Source: Candidatus Manganitrophus sp. (GTDB lineage Bacteria > Nitrospirota > Nitrospiria > SBBL01 > Manganitrophaceae). Taken from it: a DNA stretch of 64,000 nt. Both the position numbers and the translations under genes were made by a program. This document shows, one piece after another, positions 20,635 through 29,226 of the stretch. Below the pieces are notes generated by a model. That model searched no databases and was not told where the DNA came from. It worked only from the letters and a program-made list of their open reading frames with translations. Each line of letters begins with the position of its first letter. The stretch's first letter is position 1. Location of the stretch: the NCBI GenBank assembly GCA_028865235.1, contig CP114561.1, forward strand, positions 1,322,001-1,386,000. Direction: 5' to 3'.

Positions 20635-22385
20635 TTAGGCGTTCTCTATTTTCTTTTTACGCGCTGCATAGAGAACCAACCCCTCCAACAAAACAACCAC
20701 ACCTGCTACGATTGGAGGAATAACGTAAACCTTACCGGGAACGGGCGGCTCCAACATGAAGTAGTAATAGGTCGAAAGAGCCATTTTTCCGTCAAACTCG
20801 CCGGCATCCCCATCCCAAGCGAAGAAAACAACCGGGATGTTCTTGCCCATTTCAAGCTGAGCATCGTGTTCCGGATCCTCTGTCTTGAGAGACCGTTTCA
20901 TCACGAGCTGCCAACGGCCGTTGCTCCATTTGGCGTTTTCGACCTTGATGTTTTTGTTGGCCTCTTTTACCGCGATCTTCTCAAGTCCGTGACCGGTTAA
21001 TTCCTTCGTAGAACCGTCGGACTCCCATTTCCAGATATCGGTTCCCCGCTTCGCATCACCATGGATAAAATATGGCTTCTCAGGCGGTGGAAGCTCTTGC
21101 CATTTCTCCGCAAACTGGATTGCGATCGCATCGTTATAAACCCCCTTGGATTCGGGGTTCACATCTTTCAACGGACCCGCTTTATCATCGTTCTCATGGG
21201 TATAATTGGTCGTATTAATCGCGGGGAACGAATCCGAAGAGATCCGCTTCGCATCGTAGACCGCTTCTTTGTTCTCGTCCCGATGGCTCTCGGTCCGATC
21301 ATTCCACTCCAAGAAGATCGCGATCTCTTTGCTGTTGAAGAGAGAGCGAATCCGGACATCATCAACCGTCCGGAGGAAGTGGCGGGGCGGTTGGATAATC
21401 TGGCTCGCCATTCCGATATATTGCGGCGGGAGTTCCTTCCATCTGGGATCATTCGGATCACTCGGCAGTTCACCTTCCGCCAGAAAGCGAGCTTTAAGAA
21501 CGAATTGGATCGCCGGCTTCGCTGTTTGAGGATCGATCGGATATTTGTCAGAGAGCGACATTACGAAGTTCGCGACATGCCATCGCTCTTCAGGAGTAAG
21601 CTCGTCCGCAAAAGAGGGCATCGGCGTTCCATTGAGTCCGGTCGAGATCTCCCGAAAAATGTTTCTCGGATTGTAAGGATCACGTCGGTTCCACGCAGAT
21701 TCCAAGGCTTCGTCAGGTCGGCCGGAAAGATCGGGAAGCCCCAGTCGTCTCTTTGCGTAAGGTTCCCGTTCCCTCGACCTTCAACCCCATGACATTCGAC
21801 GCATTTTGCCTTTGTCATGAAGATCTCTTGTCCCTTTTTGATACTTTCCTCAGAGGAAGGGATCTGTTTTCCGTAATCAATGACAGTCATTTGTTCATCG
21901 GGATCATCGAATTTACGGTCTTTTACAAGCTGGGTTTTAACAAACGAGATGACCTGTTTTCGTTCTTTTTCGCTTAAAATCTCACCCCATGGGGGCATAA
22001 CAGAGCCGGAAAGCCCATGCGTAACTGATAAAAAGAGATCTTCATCAGTCGGAAGCTCCCCGCTGGCGGTGTGTCTGATTTTAAACGTTCCTTGGTTAAA
22101 ATTCCTTGGCTTCGTCGGCAGACGAATCGCCGAGGGTCCGTCTCCCGCGCCATCCGGTCCGTGACACCAGACACATTTTCGGAAGTAGACCGCTTTACCG
22201 GCCTCGACATCTTCTGCGCTCGGCTTTGCCGGCTTATACTTTCCGGGTTTCGGCTCCAGGTTCTGCTGGGCTTCCGCACTTCCGACCCAGAGCGTCCCCG
22301 CGGCGGCAAGGAATACGCCGACTAAACCGGTTGCAACCGTTTTTGCAGCAAACCGGCTCATTTCTTCTTTGAGTTTTCCCCTCAT
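20635..22385 (-). CDS. Di-heme cytochrome c fused to an ethylbenzene-dehydrogenase-type heme-binding domain, one frameshift
   Basis: The signal-anchor peptide GLVGVFLAAAGTLWVGSAEA is followed by two cytochrome c modules with CVWCHGPDG and CVECHGVEG; each has a Met/Pro-rich distal region (GSVMPPWGE, GTPMPSFADE). The C-terminal part, VRIRSLFNSKEIAIFLEWND through IPVVFFAWDGDAGEFDGK, matches the EB_dh heme-binding fold of DMSO-reductase-type gamma subunits, and the protein ends with one membrane helix (VYVIPPIVAGVVVLLEGLVL) and KKK. The frame breaks near 21698 between NLRGT and RRDPYNPRN; one added C joins them. About 580 residues. Last gene of the operon; probably a membrane-attached electron-transfer subunit feeding or serving the bd-like oxidase. 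Confidence 0.85.
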
Positions 22386-22446
22386 GGTAGTAAGTCCCCC
22401 CTCAATTAAACCGAATTGGGAATATCACGTTTATTATAACTTCAGC

Positions 22447-23486
22447 TTAATCCCATGTTCTCGGGAAGAAACCGGTATGCCAGTACTCGAAGAGAATCAC
22501 CTGCCACATCTCATTTGTGGTCAAATGTTTTTCCCAAGGAGGCATGGCAGAGGCCCAAGGAAACGCTTCACGGGACAATCCAGGACCGCCTTTTGAAACA
22601 CGCCAGAAGACGAAGGTCTCCTGAAGCTGGGCGATCGTCCCCGGATCTGCGAAATTCGCCGGAATAGGATTGAACGCAAAAGCGAACGGCCCTCTTCCAT
22701 CAAGATTATCCCCATGACAGAAAAAACATCCGGCGGTTCCGAAAAAGACCCCTCCCCCATCCCGAACGTTCTGCAGGAACTTTGGAGCATCTTCAGCGAA
22801 GGGGTTCTTTCCATGATAGACGCTTTCAAGACCGACCTTCAGATATTTCCCGGAATCATCAATGCGATACGGATTTTCCGCCGTTTGAAGGTTTAAAATT
22901 TTATCGTGGACGTTGATGCTCGCCGGAGGAGCCGGATGAACGGTTCTCAACTCGATCGGCTCATCAAACTTAGGGAGCATTTTATTGTATGTCCCGTACG
23001 CAAGAAGCAATGGAATCGCAGCAAAAGTGAAGTAGCGAGACATTTTTGCCTTTCCACTGTCCTCTTGAAGCATGAACTTGATGGGATTGGTAAACTCTTC
23101 CCATGAAGGCTGGCTGAGTGAAACATAGAGAAAACATGCAATCGTCACAACCGCCATATAAATCGCCAAGAGTGAAAATGGAATCGGCGGCTGGAGGATG
23201 AATCGAAACATAATGTACGCCGTAATCCAAATCAAAGGAGCTTGGATCAACTTAGGAATCGGTATTCCCATCTTCTCCTTGATAAGCCACCCAAGCAAAA
23301 TAAGGCTTATTCCAAGCCCCATCTCAATAATCAAGGCGAACTTACCGGCGTCTATAAAACCCGCTCCTCCTCCCCGGCCCAGACCGCCATCGGCAGGGCC
23401 AGGACGATGAAGAGGACTTGTGTTATAAGAGAAGTTGCTCTCTGCTTTAACATAAGATACATGCCTCCCGTCCTCATTCCTTTCAT
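22447..23486 (-). CDS. Membrane-bound monoheme cytochrome c, one frameshift in the signal region
   Basis: The intact part holds membrane helices (EMGLGISLILLGWLI, PLIWITAYIMFRFIL, LLAIYMAVVTIACFLYVSL, YFTFAAIPLLLAYGTY) and then a periplasmic cytochrome domain with TAGCFFCHGDNLDGRG and the distal region ASAMPPWEKHLT. The true start is ATG 23486 (TAATG overlap with the gene before, GGAGGG upstream), giving a signal-like LITQVLFIVLALPMAVWAG. The frame then fails near 23385, where the minus strand reads GCCGGGGAGG; a fifth G restores AGGGGAGFIDAGKFALIIEMG. One heme c is predicted. It sits between two other cytochrome genes of the operon. Confidence 0.85.
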
Positions 23487-24717
23487 TAAAATTTCCCTCC
23501 AGTATCTTTCCTGGCGATAGAAGCCTGTTTCACGTCAGATTTGGGCATCGCTGCATTGACGACCGCTTCCTCTCCAGGTGAGGAGAGATCAGCCTTTTTT
23601 AGAGGACCCTCCTTCTCATTGGGCAGCCGATCCATACCATCCTTAATCGCTGCAGCAGCATCCTGCTCAAGAAGGTAGTCGACTAACTTATCCAGCCCTG
23701 CAATTGTGAATTTATGCTTGAAATCCTTGACCATGTCATCGGCAAAGCCAGGCACAATAAAGGCGTCTGGCTTCATGATCGACTCGATCACGTATTCCCT
23801 CGGAGTTTTCGCGTGGGCCTTCCCCTCCTTAACCGCCTTTTGATATTCAGGGGATTTAACACGATTGGGAGCATTTGTTTTCTCAATTAATAAAGGTCCG
23901 ATCATCCCTGTTTTGGCGATAGAGATCCCTGGAATCTTATGGCATGCAAAGCAGGTCATCTTCTGGACAATCTGTTCAGGAGTATCACTTTCGAGTGCGA
24001 CAGGGGGTCCCGCAGCAGCCGCTTTGGCCTCTCCTTCTTTGGGAGGCCCGTCTGCTTTCAAAGGTTTTCCGAAATACTTTTCCCATGCATCCTTTGCTGT
24101 CCACTTGTTAAAATCGCCCGTATCTTTCGTTTGGAGAAACGACACAACCGCAACAATCTCGGTATCGGTCAACTGAATGGGTGGCTTATTGATAATCGGC
24201 ATAGGGCTCTCTTGATCATTCGTCCCCTTAATGCCGAAACCTTCCACCACGTAGCAGTTCGGGCAGTATTCCGATTCAATAAGATATTCGCCACCTTCAG
24301 TGGCATGAGGTTTGATTCCGCTATTCGGCTCCCCATTCGCGAGACGCGAGGCGAAAGCCTTGTATCTTTCTTCTTTGACCCGATTGCCCGAGCGCTCTTC
24401 CTCACCGATCAAAACCGGGCAGCGATCCGCCTTCTGTTCCTGAAAAAACATGTGACAAAGAGGACATTGCCCTTTTCCAATCGGAACACCGCCCCCGCCA
24501 AAGGTGGGATTTTCTGTTCCAAAGACGATACTTTTCCCCATTAGCGCCAATTTTTCAGGCGTGATGGAACTGAGATCGACCGCCACCGCCGCCTCAGGCG
24601 CGTCCCCCGGATTTGCGGCAACCAATTTGCAATTCCCGCAAAAATCCCAAGGATAAAGACGTACCATATGGCTACTTTTATAATTGTACCCGTACCCGCC
24701 GCCTTATTGCTTTTCAT
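23486..24717 (-). CDS. Membrane-anchored multi-site cytochrome c, one frameshift near the N-terminus
   Basis: Two canonical heme c sites are seen, GQCPLCHMFFQE and MTCFACHKIPG, and a third look-alike, EYCPNCYVVEG, in which Tyr replaces the axial His. The C-terminus is Lys/Ala-rich and probably disordered. The ORF's own first ATG gives no export signal; instead ATG 24717 opens MKSNKAAGTGTIIKVAIWYV with a good anchor helix (VFILGIFAGIANWLP). The frame switches near 24605, where a 5-C run on the plus strand should have six, giving PQIRGDAPEAAV. About 410 residues. Its stop overlaps the next cytochrome's start (TAATG). Likely an electron donor to the oxidase. Confidence 0.85.
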
Positions 24718-24787
24718 TCTCTTCTCTTACCCCCCACATTTTGGGGGGAGGCGAACTGTCCCCAGTTGCCCCCCCCATTAAGAGAAT

Positions 24788-26716
24788 TTAATGGCTCCCC
24801 GCTGGAACTGTCGCTTTTCCGACACCCGCCGTCTCTTCTGCCGTGACATGGGCCTTCTTTGCGGAGAGGGCGCCAAGCCAGAAGACGAAGAGGAGCATCG
24901 TCCAGAATAAGAGCACATTCATTGAGTTGATGTTACCCGCATAACCCAGCGGATTGGTAAATGCCCATGGAGAATTGTCGCGAAGAACTTCGTTGACATG
25001 CCAATGCAGGCGAACGGAAGAGCGGAGGTAACCCATCACCGCCATTGTCCAGGTAAAGGAGACGGCGAGCAAGAAGAGCGCATAAGCTCCTCTGGGCGAC
25101 ATCTGTCCCCACCGTACTTCGCCAAGCTGTCTTGCGTTCTTCAGCATCAATGTATTGACCGTTACCCCGACAAACAGACAGGTCAAGGTCGTGCAGACCT
25201 GAGGAACGGAAAGACCGATCCGAACGTTGGCGGGGATGAAGTAGCCGTAGATTCCGAGAAAGACGATGTTGATCGCCGCTCCGGTGAAGAGCGCGCCGAG
25301 GAAGGCATTTCCCATCGCCGCCCATTTCACTGTCGGAACCTTGTTGCATCGCTGATAAATACAGAAGCAGAGGACCGTCGTCGAGATCATGATGTTGATC
25401 GCGGTATTTTTAGCCGACATAACACCGTAGTTTCCGACCACCGGATGCTGCGCACCGCCCATCGCCTTCAGCTCGGCGGGGGTCATCACCAGCGTATGAG
25501 GGGTCAACCAGGCGATTGTGGAAACGATGAGGACAAGGAGCATGTATTTAAAGAACCGGTAATAGCGTTCCGCTCCCGGCATTCTCCCCATCGCCTGCCA
25601 GAGGTAGTAGTTGGTGCTCACAAAGAGGGTCGCGATCATCATCGCTTGCATGATGAATACCCAGGCCAGAAGGCCTCCCATCAAGGTGATACCCATCTGC
25701 TGCCGGTAGCCGTAAATTTCCCGCATCAGCCAGTAACCCGCAAAAGGAAGAGGAATCAGGTTCAGGATTCCCATAAACATCGCGACATAGCTCATCCAGT
25801 CGTAATATGCTTTTTCTTCCGGCGTTTTGGCGGCCAACAGTCGATAAGACGCATAAGCGGCCACCACACCTCCGCCGAACGCGGCATTTCCCAGAATGCG
25901 ATGGATGTTCAGCGGATGCCAGAGGGCGGTATGAACCGCTTTCCAGATGTCGCCTAAGAAGCGGCCTTTTTCATCGACGCCCGCCGGAGACATCATGAAT
26001 CCAATCCAGGAGTTGGCGAAGAACATCAGGATGACGCCGATCGTGTTGAGGAGGAAGGAGATGGAAAGGTGGACCCACTTCAGGAATCCGCCGTCATTCA
26101 TCCGATCCCAGCCGTAGTAGTAGATGTAGAGGGTTCCGCTCTCCAGAATAAAGAGGAGGGCATACACATGCATGATCGGCTTGAAGATTTTCGCTAGATA
26201 ACCGAAAAACCCGGGATAGAGGGCCAGGAAGGTAAAGATGAGGATTCCGCCGAGGACCGCGGTGATCGAATAAGCGGTCAAGCTGATTTTCATCATCTCA
26301 TGGGCCATATCATCATACTTCTTGGCCATCGTTTTATCTTTTTGCATCATCCCGACCAGTTCCATCACGAACACGAACATAGGGACGGCGAGAACGAAGC
26401 TACCGAAGTAGAGATGCTGCTGATTGGCAACCCAGAGAATCGTTCGGCTCTGGAAGGTGCCGTAGGTTCCGTAATCGTCGGGATATTTCAGAGTGGGGGC
26501 TGGGGGACCCGAGACGATCCCAAACTCGCCCTCTCCCTTATAAAAAACGTCCTTCGCCTTCTCAACCTTTTGTTCCGTTCCAGCAGCCGCTTCTTTTTTC
26601 GCTTCTTCGGCTCCAGCTTGAAGGGGGATAAAGGGGAGGAGGAGGAGCAAGCCTATCACACCCAGAAGGACACCTGCTCCGATCTTCGCCTTTCTAGGAT
26701 CGTTAAAGCTACGCAT
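24788..26716 (-). CDS. Cytochrome bd-like terminal oxidase, large catalytic subunit (CydA-like)
   Basis: A 642-residue integral membrane protein with about 14 helices. Conserved elements related to CydA include NQQHLYFGSFVLAVPMFVFV (His ligand region), LWHPLNIHRILGNAAFGG and HVYALLFILESGTLY. It is longer than CydA and no CydB gene is adjacent, as in the bd-like oxidases noted in Nitrospira genomes. The partners here are c-type cytochromes, so electrons may come from cytochrome c rather than quinol; this is inference. The start is ATG 26716 (MRSFNDPRKAKIG) after AAGGAGG; a hydrophobic segment (GVLLGVIGLLLLLPFIPL) then an Ala/Lys/Glu linker suggests a cleaved or anchoring signal. Unbroken. Confidence 0.85.
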   Translation of the reverse strand: MRSFNDPRKAKIGAGVLLGVIGLLLLLPFIPLQAGAEEAKKEAAAGTEQKVEKAKDVFYKGEGEFGIVSGPPAPTLKYPDDYGTYGTFQSRTILWVANQQHLYFGSFVLAVPMFVFVMELVGMMQKDKTMAKKYDDMAHEMMKISLTAYSITAVLGGILIFTFLALYPGFFGYLAKIFKPIMHVYALLFILESGTLYIYYYGWDRMNDGGFLKWVHLSISFLLNTIGVILMFFANSWIGFMMSPAGVDEKGRFLGDIWKAVHTALWHPLNIHRILGNAAFGGGVVAAYASYRLLAAKTPEEKAYYDWMSYVAMFMGILNLIPLPFAGYWLMREIYGYRQQMGITLMGGLLAWVFIMQAMMIATLFVSTNYYLWQAMGRMPGAERYYRFFKYMLLVLIVSTIAWLTPHTLVMTPAELKAMGGAQHPVVGNYGVMSAKNTAINIMISTTVLCFCIYQRCNKVPTVKWAAMGNAFLGALFTGAAINIVFLGIYGYFIPANVRIGLSVPQVCTTLTCLFVGVTVNTLMLKNARQLGEVRWGQMSPRGAYALFLLAVSFTWTMAVMGYLRSSVRLHWHVNEVLRDNSPWAFTNPLGYAGNINSMNVLLFWTMLLFVFWLGALSAKKAHVTAEETAGVGKATVPAGSH

Positions 26717-26812
26717 TTTAATACCTCCTTGAGAGATGATTAAGATGTGAAACATTTGAAACTGACGGGAAGGGAAGTCCCTCGCCCGAACTTCTAAGAA
26801 AACGCAACCAAA

Positions 26813-26959
26813 CTATTTATACGGAAACGGAAGGTTTTGCATGGGTCCCATCATGACCCAATCAAGAAAATAGTAATAGACTGCGGCAACAATCATAAAT
26901 ACGAAAAAGTAACCGAGCGTTTTGCCGGTCTCCTTACTGCCTGTCTCCTGATTTGCCAT
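26813..26959 (-). CDS. 48-residue single-helix membrane protein in the oxidase operon
   Basis: MANQETGSKETGKTLGYFFV starts at ATG 26959 with AGGAG seven bases upstream. One helix (GYFFVFMIVAAVYYYFLDWV) is followed by a short tail MMGPMQNLPFPYK. It lies directly before the bd-like subunit gene. Size, single helix and position resemble small accessory oxidase subunits such as CydX or CcoQ, but there is no sequence similarity that I can claim. Conventional gene callers with a length cut-off would miss it. Confidence 0.8.
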   Translation of the reverse strand: MANQETGSKETGKTLGYFFVFMIVAAVYYYFLDWVMMGPMQNLPFPYK

Positions 26960-27038
26960 CTCGCAACTCCTTTTATTCAACATTAATATCGTTGTAAGAC
27001 TTAATACTCCAAGAGCATTACTTGGGAAGTCGCTAAAT

Positions 27039-27152
27039 TTAGTGCCCGAACCCCGGCGGCGGAGCGGAGATATACCAAATGGCCCACGAGCAGAAGATAA
27101 GTGTAACTAAGAATATAACTTTCCCTAATTTGACGCCTTGCTGTTGATCCAT
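27039..27152 (-). CDS. 37-residue single-helix membrane protein heading the oxidase operon
   Basis: MDQQQGVKLGKVIFLVTLIF begins at ATG 27152 after a GGGGGTGG ribosome site, then CSWAIWYISAPPPGFGH and TAA. One membrane helix with a Pro/Gly-rich tail. It is the first gene after the promoter at 27210-27238 and 79 bases ahead of the 48-residue microprotein. Probable small subunit or assembly factor of the cytochrome complex by position; unproven. Confidence 0.75.
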   Translation of the reverse strand: MDQQQGVKLGKVIFLVTLIFCSWAIWYISAPPPGFGH

Positions 27153-27209
27153 TTTTCCACCCCCAAGGAATAATGACTGCTATGGTAAACCGGAAAGAAA
27201 ATTGACGGG

Positions 27210-27238
27210 ACTATATACCAAAAAATAAAGCTTGTCAA
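27210..27238 (-). promoter_or_regulatory. Sigma-70-type promoter of the bd-like oxidase operon
   Basis: Minus-strand TTGACA (27238-27233), 17-base spacer, TATAGT (27215-27210): a perfect -35 and near-perfect -10. The predicted start near 27203 lies about 50 bases before the first microprotein. Implies strong basal expression. Confidence 0.8.
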
Positions 27239-27335
27239 CAAAAAAGTAAACATGTTAAAACTCAAAAATCTTGACTCTTTTCTGAGTCGTATGATAGTGT
27301 ACTTTTTACTTACAACACGCTGGAGGCTGAGAAAC

Positions 27336-27452
27336 ATGGAACCCCCTAAACGCAAAGATCCTCAAATTTTCGATATGATTGTGATCGTCGGCTTGATCTT
27401 TAACGCTCTCATCGCGATCTTTCTTGTCCTCTATTGGCTGAATCTGGTTTAG
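27336..27452 (+). CDS. 38-residue single-helix membrane protein, divergent from the oxidase operon
   Basis: MEPPKRKDPQIFDMIVIVGL then IFNALIAIFLVLYWLNLV and TAG, with TGGAGG seven bases before ATG 27336. One strongly hydrophobic helix with a charged N-terminus. The frame can be extended upstream to 27252 but the ribosome site favours 27336. It is transcribed away from the oxidase operon and shares its promoter region; a TTGACT-like -35 lies near 27271. Function unknown. Confidence 0.7.
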   Translation: MEPPKRKDPQIFDMIVIVGLIFNALIAIFLVLYWLNLV

Positions 27453-27479
27453 CCGTCTACACCGGACAGCCGCACCAAC

Positions 27480-28313
27480 CTACCGGTCGGCCGACTTGGC
27501 GCACCTAAATCCCACCGTAGTATCCCTGTAATCCGGGAACATTTTCATCCTCGCAGAAGTCCGTCCTGAAACCGCGGAGTCATTCCAGGAGCCCCCTCGA
27601 AGCGTTTTCATCTCCCCTTGATCCGGACCTTTCGGATTTCGATTGGGCGCATTCCTGTAATAGTGTTCGTCATACCAATCTTGGACCCATTCCCGCACGT
27701 TACCCGCCATGTCATAGATCCGATAAGGACTCTTGTCCTGCTCAAACGAGCCGACGATCGCCGTATAATGGGCTTGATCCTCTCCCCCCAGGAAATTCGC
27801 AAAGATCGGCTTGGGCTCACTCCCCCAGGGCCACGCAGTCGCCTCTGCACCTTTCGAAGCTTTTTCCCACTCCGCTTCCGTGGGGAGGCGCCACCCCTTC
27901 CATCGGCAAAATGCACCGGCATCTTCCCAGGTAACATATACGACCGGTTGATTCTGGTCATTAAAGCTCTCAATATTTTTTAGATAACGAGAGAGGGGAG
28001 AGCGGTGGCCTGTTGCTCGAACGAATTCAGCATAATCATATTGAGTTACTTCATACTGGTTTATCTCAAAAGCATCCACATAGACGCGGCGGGGCGGTTT
28101 TTCATCAAACCCACCCTCTTCGCTTCCCATGATGAATTCCCCCGCCGGCACTAAAATCATTGGGTTTTCCTTTGGATCCCCCGAGACTTTTACACTCTGA
28201 GTAACCGCCCTCTCTTCCGGGTCCTTTGGGCTGGTAACGCGGATTGCAACAAGGGCAATAAGGCACAAAAAAGAAACAAAAAGAATCCAAGCTCTAATAA
28301 AAATTTTGTCCAT
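27480..28313 (-). CDS. Formylglycine-generating-enzyme-like (SUMF1-fold) protein, membrane anchored
   Basis: An N-terminal helix (WILFVSFLCLIALVAI) anchors a periplasmic domain with the FGE-sulfatase fold hallmarks: ILVPAGEFIMGSEEGG, YEVTQYDYAEFVRATG, VTWEDAGAFCRWKGWRLPTE, AEWEKASKG, YDMAGNVREWVQDWY, LRGGSWNDS and VGFRCAKS. The family includes true oxidoreductase-like FGEs but most bacterial members are structural or binding proteins; the paired catalytic cysteines of true FGE are not evident. 277 residues, unbroken. It lies beside the oxidase locus, facing the divergent microprotein. A role in cytochrome complex maturation is conceivable but not shown. Confidence 0.85.
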   Translation of the reverse strand: MDKIFIRAWILFVSFLCLIALVAIRVTSPKDPEERAVTQSVKVSGDPKENPMILVPAGEFIMGSEEGGFDEKPPRRVYVDAFEINQYEVTQYDYAEFVRATGHRSPLSRYLKNIESFNDQNQPVVYVTWEDAGAFCRWKGWRLPTEAEWEKASKGAEATAWPWGSEPKPIFANFLGGEDQAHYTAIVGSFEQDKSPYRIYDMAGNVREWVQDWYDEHYYRNAPNRNPKGPDQGEMKTLRGGSWNDSAVSGRTSARMKMFPDYRDTTVGFRCAKSADR

Positions 28314-28379
28314 AGACTTCCCTGGAAATCACGGTAGCACAAACAATTGCTACGAAGCAAAGCTTTTTTTACACTCTTC

Positions 28380-29063
28380 CTACGGAGTAAACTCATACTC
28401 AATCGTGGAGAGAAGATCGACCTTTCCGGATGCAATCATGCTAAATTCTTCTTGAACGAAGATCGTCACGATATCTTCATGACGAAGCGGAACCGGAATA
28501 TCCCTCCGCACCCCTGCCGTCAGATCGGTCGAATTTAAAACGAGCTCGTCATTAACAAAAACCTTCGCGATAATATTTTCCGGCAACCCCTTTTGTACTT
28601 CTTCCGTCCCCGCCGCAATCATCGACTCAGGCGCATTATGGGTGACGCGAATCGATCCTTTTATTGTTCCAGACGGATCCGGAAGCATTACCTTTAAATC
28701 CAAAGTCACCGCGCCTTTCATCGATGCGACGGGAGCGAGAAAATCAGTCGGCATTTTATCCGTCGTTTCCAGATGTCCCTTAAACCGGATGACGCCGTTC
28801 TCTATCTCCAAACGGGCTTCCGCTTTGGCGCTCCGGTCCGCTCCGGCTTGATCGGAACTGGCGGCTTGAAGAACCTGCGGAAGAGAAGCGAAATCGGGGA
28901 GGGTCGCCTTTTCCGTTTTTTCCGCTCCACCCGAAAAGTTTTGATTCGCCGTTGCAGAGACCATTCCCAATTTGGGTTGTGGAATTACTTTCCAATCGGC
29001 CGCTTCAGCGAGCCGAACCGTGCTCATTGCCATAAAACCGATCATAATAAGGTATTTGATCAT
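28380..29063 (-). CDS. Secreted hypothetical protein
   Basis: Not recognised. Start ATG 29063 follows GAGGAGAGGA; an in-frame GTG at 29075 lies inside that site and is unlikely. The signal peptide is MIKYLIMIGFMAMSTVRLAE with cleavage after AEAA. The mature protein (about 205 residues) has a low-complexity Gln/Ala/Ser stretch, then beta-rich segments (RLEIENGVIRFKGHLETTD, GAVTLDLKVMLPDPSG, GSIRVTHNAPES, IVTIFVQEEF) ending LSTIEYEFTP. No cysteine-based heme or metal site. It precedes the FGE-like gene by 66 bases on the same strand, so the two may form an operon. Confidence 0.7.
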   Translation of the reverse strand: MIKYLIMIGFMAMSTVRLAEAADWKVIPQPKLGMVSATANQNFSGGAEKTEKATLPDFASLPQVLQAASSDQAGADRSAKAEARLEIENGVIRFKGHLETTDKMPTDFLAPVASMKGAVTLDLKVMLPDPSGTIKGSIRVTHNAPESMIAAGTEEVQKGLPENIIAKVFVNDELVLNSTDLTAGVRRDIPVPLRHEDIVTIFVQEEFSMIASGKVDLLSTIEYEFTP

Positions 29064-29226
29064 TCCTCTCCTCACAACGATGTTGAGTTGCGTGTCCTTT
29101 TATATATAATTCTTAACCGGTTGTCCAGTCGCATCCGTCCGACGCAATCGATTAAAAATCGATGATAAGGGTGTGCACTGATTCGGAAACGTCTTCGGGA
29201 GAGGTTGAGAATATCGGAGACCGATG

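Noticed and set aside
20635..24717. Nitrite oxidoreductase cluster
   Set aside because: The EB_dh cytochrome recalls gamma subunits, but no NxrA or NxrB-like gene is in the window.
27480..28313. Sulfatase-activating enzyme
   Set aside because: No sulfatase gene nearby and the paired catalytic cysteines of true FGE are not evident; kept as FGE-like only.
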